A stretch of DNA of 11,391 bases from an uncultured Allobaculum sp. (GTDB lineage Bacteria; Bacillota_I; Bacilli_A; Erysipelotrichales; Erysipelotrichaceae), in the NCBI GenBank assembly GCA_948467695.1, contig CAOKFJ010000034.1, positions 1 to 11,391 of the forward strand, read 5' to 3'. Below, in pieces: positions 5,427 to 11,391 of the stretch. Within the stretch, counting starts at the first letter, position 1. Every line of letters starts with the position of its first letter. The position numbers were made by a program, and so were the translations under genes. Under the pieces are notes generated by a model, which ran no database searches, was not told where the DNA came from, and saw only the letters and a list, made by a program, of their open reading frames with translations.

Positions 5427-5804
5427 TTACGACGAGCGTTTACGCATAAACCACCATGAAGCAATCATCGCCAGAAGTGCGATACCGGTAAGCAGTGTGC
5501 ACATGGAGGGGGAAATATAATCGAGATACTTCAATGTGTTCACCGCGGCGATGATCAGCACGAGAACGCCGGGCAGTGCGCGCGCAAAGCGCTCTGAAGA
5601 GCTTGACTGCGTGTCTGGTTCATCCTGATTCTTTTTCGAGACGCCAAGATAAATGATGAACGCACCGAGAACCAGAAGAACGGCGAACTGCAAGGCTGCG
5701 CTCATGTTTCTCGAGAGAATTCCTGCACCTTCGAGCATGCTGATGGCGAAAGTCAGGATAATGGCGCTCATTGCGCCCACGAGGATTTTTGGCTCTTTTG
5801 TCAT
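5427..5804 (-). CDS. Small four-helix membrane protein, paralog 1
   Basis: A 125-residue integral membrane protein of unknown function. Hydrophobic segments lie near residues 7-26, 36-55, 77-95 and 100-119. A polar, charged linker rich in Gln, Asp and Ser (about 56-75) joins the second and third helices, and the end is basic (FMRKRSS). The start MTKEPKILVGAMSA is nearly the same as that of the gene 204 bases upstream on this strand (MTKDAKILLSAMSA), and the whole proteins align in length and helix pattern, so they are tandem duplicates. The ATG at 5804 has an AGG-containing SD about nine bases upstream, also shared with the paralog. No enzyme or transporter motif was seen. Confidence 0.8.
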   Translation of the reverse strand: MTKEPKILVGAMSAIILTFAISMLEGAGILSRNMSAALQFAVLLVLGAFIIYLGVSKKNQDEPDTQSSSSERFARALPGVLVLIIAAVNTLKYLDYISPSMCTLLTGIALLAMIASWWFMRKRSS

Positions 5805-5844
5805 ATACAGATACCTGCCGCAAACACGGGGAATATTTGCACGA

Positions 5845-5897
5845 ATTGTATGGGAATATATCCCTTTTGCTGCGGTTCTTTCTATGTTTTTATTGTA
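5845..5897 (-). promoter_or_regulatory. Upstream control segment of paralog 1, shared with paralog 2
   Basis: On the minus strand TACAAT (close to a -10 box) occurs twice, at 5897-5892 and 5850-5845, and the same pair flanks a related segment before the second membrane gene. Between them is a 13-bp dyad GGGAATATATCCC (5852-5864). No clear -35 accompanies either box. Conservation between the two copies, rather than consensus strength, is the evidence for regulation. The rest of the gap to 6008 shows nothing else I can name. Confidence 0.4.
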
Positions 5898-6008
5898 GCT
5901 GTGATTCCTTTAAAATCGAACAGTTAAACAAAAAAAACAAATCAAGAACCTAAAATTCAACAAGCAGCTGATTAACAGGGGATGGGTATATGTAAAAACG
6001 GGATCAAG

Positions 6009-6392
6009 CTATAAGCGTCCGTCTTTTCTGCGGACGTAAACCACCTGAGCAGCGAGCGCGAGCAGCAGCAGACCGTTCAGAATTGTCGCCGTGGTGCGGG
6101 ATATGACATCCATGTACATGAACTGGCTGATTGTGCAGCAGCCAAGCATGATGGTTGCCGGAAGCGTGCGGATATAACGCTCTTTTCTGGACATCGGTTT
6201 GCCATCAGCTATAAACCCTTTATCCGACAGGGATAGATGGATGACATACGCCCCCATAGCGATCAGCAGGATAATGTTTAGAAGTCCCTGGATATTTTTC
6301 GTAATCAGTTTCATGCTTCCAAGCAGTGAAATCGCAAAGGAAAAAACGAGCGCGCTCATTGCGCTAAGAAGGATCTTCGCATCTTTTGTCAT
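6009..6392 (-). CDS. Small four-helix membrane protein, paralog 2
   Basis: A 127-residue integral membrane protein from the ATG at 6392, chosen because it aligns with the paralog start and has AAGG eight bases upstream. An in-frame start at 6443 would add 17 residues with no match. Hydrophobic segments lie near 7-26, 36-55, 78-97 and 104-121, with a polar linker holding SDKGFIADGKPMSRKE between helices two and three and a basic end (VRRKDGRL). It is similar to paralog 1 throughout, strongest in the first 25 residues. The function is unknown, and the topology suggests both ends and the linker lie on the same side of the membrane. No clear terminator was seen downstream, so it could be cotranscribed with paralog 1, although each copy keeps its own upstream segment. 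Confidence 0.8.
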   Translation of the reverse strand: MTKDAKILLSAMSALVFSFAISLLGSMKLITKNIQGLLNIILLIAMGAYVIHLSLSDKGFIADGKPMSRKERYIRTLPATIMLGCCTISQFMYMDVISRTTATILNGLLLLALAAQVVYVRRKDGRL

Positions 6393-6452
6393 AGAGGATA
6401 CCTTACGCAGCGCGCAGAGAATAGAGGGAAGAAAGATCGTCATTTTCTGCGC

Positions 6453-6490
6453 ATTGTACGGGTATAGCGCCTTTCTTTGATTTTATTGTA
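6453..6490 (-). promoter_or_regulatory. Upstream control segment of paralog 2
   Basis: On the minus strand TACAAT lies at 6490-6485 and again at 6458-6453, in the same flanking sequence as before paralog 1 (TACAATAAAA, then GAAAG, then CCCGTACAAT). The spacing is 32 bases against 47 in the other copy, so one copy has gained or lost about 15 bases. A weak TTCAAG sits 17 bases upstream of the distal box. Confidence 0.4.
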
Positions 6491-6860
6491 CATAAGTGGG
6501 CAAAAAACTTGAACGGCGTTATGGGGGAGTGCTTTGCGGCAGAGGATTGTCCGTTCAAAACGAAGAGAATGCAATCCATTTCCTGCTCAGGAAAACGAAT
6601 CGCGAAAAGTGCAAGTCTGCGAGTGTTTCAGGTTTCGAAAACAGGGTTCGTGTCAGCTCTATGGACAAAACAGTGTGTTGTGCATGGAAAATGAGATGTA
6701 TGTTTGCGATACGAGAACATATCTAAAGAGAAGATCAGATGAGATTCAGACGCTTATTTTGGTCGAGATGGCTGTCCTTTCTCTTTTATTGGATACATTG
6801 CGACGCTTTTGGAAAAGAATTTCACAATCTCCAATTTGTTTCATATTTTTCATTTGCCTA
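6491..6860. other. 370-base stretch with no recognised gene
   Basis: Several overlapping short frames (60-114 codons) are open on the plus strand here, but they are basic, Cys-rich and low in family-like character. They lack SD sequences and compete with each other. The longest runs into the T-box promoter at 6864-6892. I regard them as non-coding and see no RNA family, repeat or strong hairpin in this stretch. Confidence 0.55.
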
Positions 6861-6863
6861 TTT

Positions 6864-6892
6864 TTGAATCCGTGCTAAAGTAGTCGCATAAA
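6864..6892 (+). promoter_or_regulatory. Promoter of the T-box metNIQ operon
   Basis: TTGAAT (6864-6869) and CATAAA (6887-6892) are separated by an optimal 17 bases, each matching consensus at four positions. Transcription would start near 6898-6900, at the 5' side of T-box stem I. Confidence 0.6.
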
Positions 6893-6897
6893 TTAGC

Positions 6898-7139
6898 GAG
6901 GAAAAGAAGAGTACGATCCACGTAGGGTGCAGAGAGTTTCTGGCTGGTGAAAAGAAACGCCGAAGGGATCCGAACATGGTCTTGGAGCAGCATTGCCGAT
7001 TGACAGGCATGACGGGAACGCCCGTTACAGCGTTAGAGTATGTCAGTACTTGATGAGGCAGTTTCTGGTGACAGAACTGTAAATTTAGGTGGTAACACGA
7101 AGTGTCAGCTTTCGTCCTAAAGTGATGAAGGCTTTTTTT
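6898..7139 (+). promoter_or_regulatory. T-box riboswitch, specifier ATG (methionine)
   Basis: A full T-box leader is visible. Stem I shows the AGTA motif (6910-6913) opposite GAA (6972-6974), flanking a specifier loop with codon ATG at 6976-6978 and closed by GATCC (6915-6919) pairing with GGATC (6966-6970). The AGAGAG and GGTGAAAAGAAAC stretches are typical of stem I, and CTTGGAG closes its 3' side. The antiterminator forms from TTTAGG (7084-7089) with CCTAAA (7116-7121) and ACGAA (7097-7101) with TTCGT (7111-7115). These enclose the 7-base bulge UGGUAAC (7090-7096). UGGU pairs with the ACCA end of uncharged tRNA, and tRNA-Met has discriminator A. Binding of uncharged tRNA-Met should favour read-through into metNIQ, so this is transcriptional activation on methionine starvation. 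Confidence 0.95.
7108..7139 (+). terminator. Conditional terminator of the T-box leader
   Basis: GCTTTCGTC (7108-7116) pairs with GATGAAGGC (7124-7132) using two G-U wobbles around a 7-base loop, followed by seven T (7133-7139). Its 5' arm and loop use the bases that would otherwise build the antiterminator, so the two folds exclude each other. Confidence 0.93.
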
Positions 7140-7234
7140 ATGGTTTTTTCAAGGGGACAGCACCTTGAAGAACAAACTGACAGACTGAAAATACACAGTA
7201 TTCACAATCAATATAGGGAAAGGGGGCGGATGTT

Positions 7235-8278
7235 TTGATTCGGCTTGAACATGTAACCAAAACATTCAAGACAAAAGACGGCGATGTCCACGCTGTCAAA
7301 GACGTAAGCATCCATATTAAAAAAGGCGAGATCTACGGCATCATCGGTTTCTCCGGTGCCGGAAAATCCACGCTCGTGCGCTGCATGAACCTGCTCGAGC
7401 GTCCCAACGAGGGCAAAGTGATTTTCGACGGCGAGGATCTGATGGAAGCTTCACCTTCCGCGCTGCGCAAGGCAAGAGCAAAGATCGGCATGATCTTCCA
7501 GCACTTCAATCTGATGCCCGCGATGACGATTTACGACAATATCGCGCTTCCGCTCAAACTCGAGAAGCGTCCCAAAGACGAGATCGATGCAAAAGTTATG
7601 GAACTGCTCGATCTGATCGATCTGGTTGAACGAAAGGATTCCTATCCCAGCCAGCTTTCCGGCGGACAGAAACAGCGCGTTGCGATTGCCCGCGCGCTGG
7701 TCAATGATCCCAAGGTTCTGCTTTGCGATGAAGCGACTTCAGCGCTTGACCCGCAGACAACGCAGAACATTCTGCGTCTGATTCGCCGCATCAACGAAGA
7801 ACGCAAGATTACGGTTGTCGTGATCACGCATGAAATGTTCGTGGTCAAGGAACTGTGCGACGAAGTCGCTGTCATGGAGAGCGGACGTGTTGTCGAGCAG
7901 GGAGAAATCGTTCCTGTCTTCACGCATCCCGTGCAGGAAATGACCAAAGACTTTATCGCCACAGCGTCCAACGCCGGCAAGGTCGACGAACTGATCGCCA
8001 AGCATCATCCGCTTGTCGCGCTCAAGCACAACCAGCAGCTTGTCCGTCTGCAGTACGATTCAAGCAATACGGCAGAAGCGATGATTTCCCGCATTTCCCG
8101 TAAATGGGGCGTCGACTGCTCGATTATTTTCGGCAGTGTGGAAATCTGGCGCGACACCCCGATCGGACAGCTCGTTACGATCTTTACCGGAACGGACGAG
8201 CAGATTGTCCGGGCGATCGAGGATCTCAAAGAAAACAACGTACAAGTGGAGGTGATCAAACGTGGACACATTGAGTAA
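7235..8278 (+). CDS. metN: Methionine ABC transporter ATP-binding protein
   Basis: The ATPase of a MetNIQ importer, 347 residues, cytoplasmic and paired with the MetI permease. Walker A is GFSGAGKST (38-46), the Q-loop Gln89, signature LSGGQ (141-145), Walker B VLLCDE (161-166) and switch His199 in ITHE. A C-terminal NIL domain of about 80 residues (from QQLVRLQYD to the end) is the regulatory domain that in MetN binds methionine and inhibits transport. I chose the TTG at 7235 because MIRLEHVTKTFK matches the family N-terminus exactly and AGGGGGCGG lies five bases upstream. The ATG at 7230 is out of frame and stops after two codons. The T-box leader ends about 95 bases before. The gene overlaps the start of metI by 17 bases. 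Confidence 0.96.
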   Translation: MIRLEHVTKTFKTKDGDVHAVKDVSIHIKKGEIYGIIGFSGAGKSTLVRCMNLLERPNEGKVIFDGEDLMEASPSALRKARAKIGMIFQHFNLMPAMTIYDNIALPLKLEKRPKDEIDAKVMELLDLIDLVERKDSYPSQLSGGQKQRVAIARALVNDPKVLLCDEATSALDPQTTQNILRLIRRINEERKITVVVITHEMFVVKELCDEVAVMESGRVVEQGEIVPVFTHPVQEMTKDFIATASNAGKVDELIAKHHPLVALKHNQQLVRLQYDSSNTAEAMISRISRKWGVDCSIIFGSVEIWRDTPIGQLVTIFTGTDEQIVRAIEDLKENNVQVEVIKRGHIE

Positions 8279-8939
8279 CCTGATCCCAAACGTCATCAAG
8301 TTTGCGAACGTATTCCCGCAGGCCATTGTGGATACGCTGATCATGCTTACGGTCACCGGCGTCGTATCCTTCATCATCGGGCTTCCCGTTGCGGTTCTTG
8401 TCGTCGTGACAAAACCCGGAGGCATCAAGCCCAACCGATGGATCTTCTGGATCTGCGATAAAATCATCAACCTCTTTCGCGCGATTCCGTTTGTTATCCT
8501 TATTCCTTTAATGTACGGACTCACCCGCGCGATCTTCCATACGAGCATCGGCATCAAATCCGCCTTTGTTCCGCTGATCGTCGGCACCATCCCGTTCATG
8601 GCCAGACAGCTTGAATCGGCGATGGAGGAAATTCCCGAGGGTATAGTTGAAGCGAGCACCTCGATGGGAATGACCTGCTGGCAGATCATCACCAATGTCT
8701 ATCTCAAACAGAATATTCCCGGCATGATCCGCGGCATCACCATCGTCCTGATCGCGGTTATCGGTCAGATTGCCATCGTCGGCACCGTCGGCGCGGGCGG
8801 TCTGGGAGATCTGGCGATCCGCTTTGGATGGCAGAGACAGATGAGCGATATTACATTCGTTGTTCTCATCCTGCTTCTGATCATCATCTCCGTCATTCAG
8901 TTTTTCGGCGACTGGCTCGTGCGCAAAACCACTCACTAA
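8262..8939 (+). CDS. metI: Methionine ABC transporter permease
   Basis: The membrane subunit of the methionine importer, 225 residues with about five helices (near 20-49, 67-87, 98-113, 157-175 and 195-216). The EAA loop that docks on the ATPase is visible as EASTSMGMTCWQII (130-143) followed by LKQNIPGMI. VGTVGAGGLGDLAIRFG is typical of MetI. The start is GTG at 8262 with an excellent SD, GGAGGTG (8248-8254), inside the end of metN. The 17-base overlap points to translational coupling and balanced subunit amounts. Confidence 0.96.
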   Translation: MDTLSNLIPNVIKFANVFPQAIVDTLIMLTVTGVVSFIIGLPVAVLVVVTKPGGIKPNRWIFWICDKIINLFRAIPFVILIPLMYGLTRAIFHTSIGIKSAFVPLIVGTIPFMARQLESAMEEIPEGIVEASTSMGMTCWQIITNVYLKQNIPGMIRGITIVLIAVIGQIAIVGTVGAGGLGDLAIRFGWQRQMSDITFVVLILLLIIISVIQFFGDWLVRKTTH

Positions 8940-9012
8940 TCCGCACGGCAAGGGCAGTATTCAAATCAATCTATCGATATCGTTTTTAACATCTTTACCT
9001 TTACTGGTTTCA

Positions 9013-9029
9013 AATAGCCTCGAGCTATT
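9013..9029 (+). repeat. Intercistronic hairpin between metI and metQ
   Basis: AATAGC (9013-9018) and GCTATT (9024-9029) form a perfect 6-bp stem with a 5-base loop. There is no T-run after it. In the 137-base metI-metQ gap it may protect or process the mRNA so that the binding protein is made in greater amount. No convincing separate promoter for metQ was found. Confidence 0.45.
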
Positions 9030-9076
9030 GAATAAAGAAGTACATGCTTTACAAATTTTTCGGGAGGAAAAACATT

Positions 9077-9958
9077 ATGAAGAAACTTTCTGCACTTTTC
9101 ACCGTTGGAGCGCTCGCTCTGACACTCGGCGCCTGCTCTGGCAGCAACGCTCCTGCCGCTTCGAGCGACAAAGCATCCACTGCATCGTCCGCTGATGCTT
9201 CGACAAGCGAACTGACAACGCTGACAGTCGGCGCAACCACCAGCCCCCATGGCATCATTCTTGAAGAAGCAAAACCGCTTCTGGCTGAAAAAGGAATCAA
9301 CCTGGAAATCGTTGAATTCTCCGACTACCCCAACATCAACCCCTCGACATCCGACGGATCCCTCGATGCGAACTACTTCCAGCACGAACCTTACCTGATC
9401 AGCTACGATGGCGACAACAAGTACGCTGAAGGCGATGAAGGCTATCTCGTAAGCGCCGGCGCAATCCACTACGAACCCCTCGGCATCTACTCCGCAAAAC
9501 ACGCATCCATCGATGAAATCGAAGACGGCGCTCAGGTCGTTGTCCCCAATGACGCAACCAACGAAGCACGCGCTCTCTACCTGCTTGAAGATCAGGGATG
9601 GATCACTCTTTCCGATGATGCGACTATCTCCACTGCAACCATCTACGACATCGTCGACAACCCCAAAAACCTCGACATCGTTGAAGTTGCTGCTGACCAG
9701 ATCGCTTCCAAACTTCCGGATATCGACTTTGGTGTCATCAACGGAAACTATGCACTGACTTCCGGTGTAACCGACAAACTGCTCGTAACGGAAGCTGACG
9801 ATTCCGAAGCTGCGCAGACTTACCAGAACATCATCGCTGTTAAAGAATCCAGAAAAGACGATCCTGCGATCCAGGCTCTTGTTGAAGTTCTGAAATCCGA
9901 CGAGATCCGCGACTTCATCACCAACGAATTCGAAGGCGCTGCTGTTCCTGCAAAATAA
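9077..9958 (+). CDS. metQ: Methionine-binding lipoprotein of the MetNIQ transporter
   Basis: The substrate-binding protein, 293 residues, anchored by lipid to the outer face of the membrane. A lipoprotein signal peptide MKKLSALFTVGALALTLGAC has the lipobox LGAC with Cys20, followed by a Ser/Ala-rich linker to about residue 45. NlpA/MetQ family hallmarks in order are VGATTSPHGIILE, DANYFQHEPYL, HYEPLGIYS, VPNDATNEARALYLLEDQGW, FGVINGNYAL and a C-terminus with FEGAAVPAK. The ATG at 9077 has GGGAGG nine bases upstream; an ATG at 9044 in frame lacks an SD and a signal peptide start. Substrate specificity could be D/L-methionine or a derivative. The Met T-box upstream supports methionine. Confidence 0.95.
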   Translation: MKKLSALFTVGALALTLGACSGSNAPAASSDKASTASSADASTSELTTLTVGATTSPHGIILEEAKPLLAEKGINLEIVEFSDYPNINPSTSDGSLDANYFQHEPYLISYDGDNKYAEGDEGYLVSAGAIHYEPLGIYSAKHASIDEIEDGAQVVVPNDATNEARALYLLEDQGWITLSDDATISTATIYDIVDNPKNLDIVEVAADQIASKLPDIDFGVINGNYALTSGVTDKLLVTEADDSEAAQTYQNIIAVKESRKDDPAIQALVEVLKSDEIRDFITNEFEGAAVPAK

Positions 9959-10011
9959 GCGAAACGCTTGATTATCGACCTTAACCAAGGCTTTAAATCC
10001 AAGTCTCATAC

Positions 10012-10043
10012 AAGTCTCTGTCCACACGACAGGGACTTTTTTT
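10012..10043 (+). terminator. Rho-independent terminator of the metNIQ operon
   Basis: AAGTCTCTGTC (10012-10022) pairs with GACAGGGACTT (10028-10038), 11 bp with one wobble and a 5-base loop, followed by a run of seven T (10037-10043). Confidence 0.93.
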
Positions 10044-10061
10044 CGTATGTTTTCGGCATGC

Positions 10062-10087
10062 AAAAAGCCGGAGTGAATACTCCGGCT
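10062..10087 (-). terminator. Terminator of the methyltransferase gene
   Basis: On the minus strand AGCCGGAGT and ACTCCGGCT (plus-strand 10066-10074 and 10079-10087) form a perfect 9-bp stem with a 4-base loop, followed by a T-run (plus-strand A 10062-10066). It faces the metNIQ terminator 19 bases away, so the two convergent units end back to back. Confidence 0.93.
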
Positions 10088-10114
10088 GTGCGTGCGAATG
10101 AGTGATCCGATTGG

Positions 10115-11017
10115 CTATTTATGCGGTTTTGGAGGGAACGGTGTCCAGCGTCCGAACAGTCCGCAGGGAAGTACGGCATTGCCCGCAGTAATGGGCAGCA
10201 GCGTTTCGCCGGTTTCCACATAGCCGTCATGATGACGGACAACAGTGCGTTCGAGCGTCTGCTGGAGCGTGGAAAGCGGGAAACCTGTGGTGTACAGATT
10301 GACAATAAAGAACAGCGCATCATCGGCAAGAAGTTTCTGCGCTTCGCTGATCAGTTCGAAAATGTTGTCTTCCAGTTTCCAGACTTCGCCATTGGGACCG
10401 CGTCCATAGGAAGGCGGATCCATGAGAATGCCCTGATACGTGCGTCCGCGGCGCTGTTCACGGCGAATGAATTTGAGCGCGTCATCGACCAGAAAGCGAA
10501 TCTTTCTGTCTTCCAGGTGGTTGAGCTCCATGTTCTCTCTTGCCCAGGCGTTAATGCCTTTTGATGCATCGAGATGAACGACCTCATCGGCACCTGCTTT
10601 TGCGGCAGCCATCGTGGCTCCGCCTGTATAGGCGAAAAGGTTGAGAACGCGAATGGGGCGCGAATGATCTTCGGCTTTGGCTTCGCGTATGGTGTTCATA
10701 ATGAAATCCCAGTTGGACGCCTGTTCCGGGAAAAGACCGGTATGCTTGAATCCGGTCGGGGAAATCTTGAAGCGAAGGTCTTTATAGGAAATGGTCCAGT
10801 AGTCTTTAATCGGTGTCTTGAACTCCCACTGTCCTCCGCCTTTGTTTGAGCGGTGATAAATAGCGCCGGCGGATTTCCATGCGGCGGGATCGTCAATCGG
10901 CCATAAAGCGACCGGATCGGGACGACGCAGAATCACATTGTTCCAGCGTTCCAGTTTTTCTTTGTTTCCGGCATCGATCACTTCGTAATCGACCCAGTCC
11001 ATTGCGGTTTGATTCAT
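10115..11017 (-). CDS. Class I SAM-dependent methyltransferase, RlmI-like (probable rRNA methyltransferase)
   Basis: A 300-residue Rossmann-fold methyltransferase. Motif I is VLNLFAYTGG (124-133), the ribose-binding acid Asp150 lies in HLDASKG, Asp178 in LVDDALKF, and motif IV reads DPPSYGRG (200-207). KHTGLFPEQASNW (91-103) before motif I is the counterpart of the GLFLDQR segment of RlmI-type 23S rRNA methyltransferases, which places it in that wider group. The N-terminal 85 residues are predicted to be a strand-rich substrate domain but lack an obvious PUA domain. The exact target base is not known. ATG at 11017 has GAGGT seven bases upstream on the minus strand. It stands alone with its own terminator. 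TATACT on the minus strand (11044-11039) could be its -10, with a poor -35. Confidence 0.85.
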   Translation of the reverse strand: MNQTAMDWVDYEVIDAGNKEKLERWNNVILRRPDPVALWPIDDPAAWKSAGAIYHRSNKGGGQWEFKTPIKDYWTISYKDLRFKISPTGFKHTGLFPEQASNWDFIMNTIREAKAEDHSRPIRVLNLFAYTGGATMAAAKAGADEVVHLDASKGINAWARENMELNHLEDRKIRFLVDDALKFIRREQRRGRTYQGILMDPPSYGRGPNGEVWKLEDNIFELISEAQKLLADDALFFIVNLYTTGFPLSTLQQTLERTVVRHHDGYVETGETLLPITAGNAVLPCGLFGRWTPFPPKPHK

Positions 11018-11145
11018 GTATATACCTCGTTTGTTTCAGTATAATGGATTTTCGAGTAAACATTGAAGAACTGCGCTTCTGACGTATGCGCCTCGTGCGT
11101 GTCAGGCATGTACAGAGGCAAATGTTTCTGTGCGCGGTCAATCGT

Positions 11146-11175
11146 TTGAAGCGCGCGTCAAAAAGATGAAATAAT
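11146..11175 (+). promoter_or_regulatory. Candidate promoter of the right-edge gene
   Basis: TTGAAG (11146-11151) and AATAAT (11170-11175) are separated by 18 bases, matching consensus at four and five positions. A start near 11182 would give a leader of about 56 bases. Confidence 0.5.
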
Positions 11176-11202
11176 ACAGATGTTTGAACTTGAATCAAAA
11201 TA

Positions 11203-11217
11203 CCGGTTTTGAACCGG
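11203..11217 (+). repeat. Short leader hairpin before the right-edge gene
   Basis: CCGGTT (11203-11208) and AACCGG (11212-11217) form a perfect stem with a 3-base loop in the presumed leader, five bases before the SD AAAGGA (11222-11227). It may influence ribosome access; its compactness could also be chance. Confidence 0.4.
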
Positions 11218-11237
11218 AACAGAAAGGATGACTGGCA

Positions 11238-11391
11238 ATGTTTGTACAGCTGATCTGCAAAGACAGAGAAGAAAAACAGATGGAGGAGCTCTATCAGGTG
11301 CTTGGCGCGCTTTGCGAACGCGAGGGCGTTCAGATTGAAGACCGCGGCAGTCACGTGGAAATTCTCGTCTGCCCGCAGGGGAACATTCTGG
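11238..11391 (+). CDS. N-terminal part of an unidentified protein (runs off the window)
   Basis: From ATG 11238 (SD AAAGGA about ten bases upstream) the frame is open to the right edge, 51 codons. It begins MFVQLICKDREEKQMEEL and continues with a region of alternating helix and strand character (GVQIEDRGSHVEILVCPQG). There is no signal peptide. I do not recognise the family and too little is visible for a function. The separate promoter and the SD support a real gene. Confidence 0.65.
   Translation, partial: MFVQLICKDREEKQMEELYQVLGALCEREGVQIEDRGSHVEILVCPQGNIL

Noticed and set aside
6534..6878. A 114-codon plus-strand frame ending in a hydrophobic stretch
   Set aside because: No SD, competing frames, Cys/Arg-rich unnatural composition, and it runs into the T-box promoter.
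8060..8695. A 211-codon minus-strand frame opposite metN and metI
   Set aside because: Antisense to two strongly supported transporter genes, with no SD or family-like sequence.
9028..9055. A promoter-like TTGAAT and TACAAA pair before metQ
   Set aside because: It would start transcription about at the SD of metQ, leaving no ribosome binding site, so metQ is more likely cotranscribed with metNI.
8966..10063. A 365-codon open frame on the minus strand opposite metQ
   Set aside because: It is antisense to a clear metQ gene, crosses its terminator and has no recognisable protein character, so it is a codon-bias shadow.
1..11391. CRISPR arrays, insertion sequences, phage or integrase genes, tRNA and rRNA genes
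   Set aside because: I read for regular repeats, transposase or recombinase motifs and RNA genes on both strands and found none.

Overview
The window looks like a chromosomal segment of a Gram-positive Bacillota (Firmicutes) bacterium of moderate G+C. Reasons: strong AGGAGG-type ribosome binding sites, use of TTG and GTG starts, a tRNA-sensing T-box leader in front of an ABC transporter, a lipoprotein-type substrate-binding protein, and many hairpin-plus-T-run terminators. An Erysipelotrichia-like relative is possible, but I cannot prove this from the sequence. It is mostly a core and metabolic region. No phage, transposon, CRISPR array, rRNA or tRNA was seen.

Layout. 1-302: the acidic C-terminal end of an unknown protein, then its terminator. 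406-2629: an NAD salvage unit, a nicotinamidase-type cysteine hydrolase followed by nicotinate phosphoribosyltransferase (nicotinamide to nicotinate to nicotinate mononucleotide), closed by a terminator. 2778-3482: an iron-sulfur type uracil-DNA glycosylase superfamily protein. 3560-4252 (minus): a small alpha/beta hydrolase whose promoter has an extended -10, no good -35, and an array of CTTAA-type repeats at helical spacing just upstream, like an OmpR-family activator site. 4253-4897: a 645-base, partly A+T-rich region without a conventional gene. It holds three tiny ORFs, and one of them starts inside a perfect 9-bp inverted repeat. 4898-5194: a small helical protein resembling a lone lactose/cellobiose-type PTS IIA. 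5427-6392 (minus): two tandem paralogous four-helix membrane proteins. 6491-6860: no gene recognised.

6864-10043 is a complete methionine uptake locus. It has a promoter, then a T-box riboswitch whose specifier codon reads ATG (Met) and whose UGGU bulge fits a tRNA with discriminator base A. The mutually exclusive antiterminator and terminator can both be drawn. Then follow metN (ATPase with NIL domain), metI (permease) and metQ (binding lipoprotein), and a terminator. Uncharged tRNA-Met should allow transcription into metNIQ. 10115-11017 (minus) is a class I SAM-dependent methyltransferase of the RlmI-like rRNA type. 11238-11391 is the start of an unrecognised gene that runs off the window.

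The parts most worth a second look are the 4289-4336 phased repeat array with its possibly leaderless hydrolase mRNA, the tiny-ORF region with its start-codon hairpin at 4615-4637, the tandem membrane paralogs, and the Met T-box.
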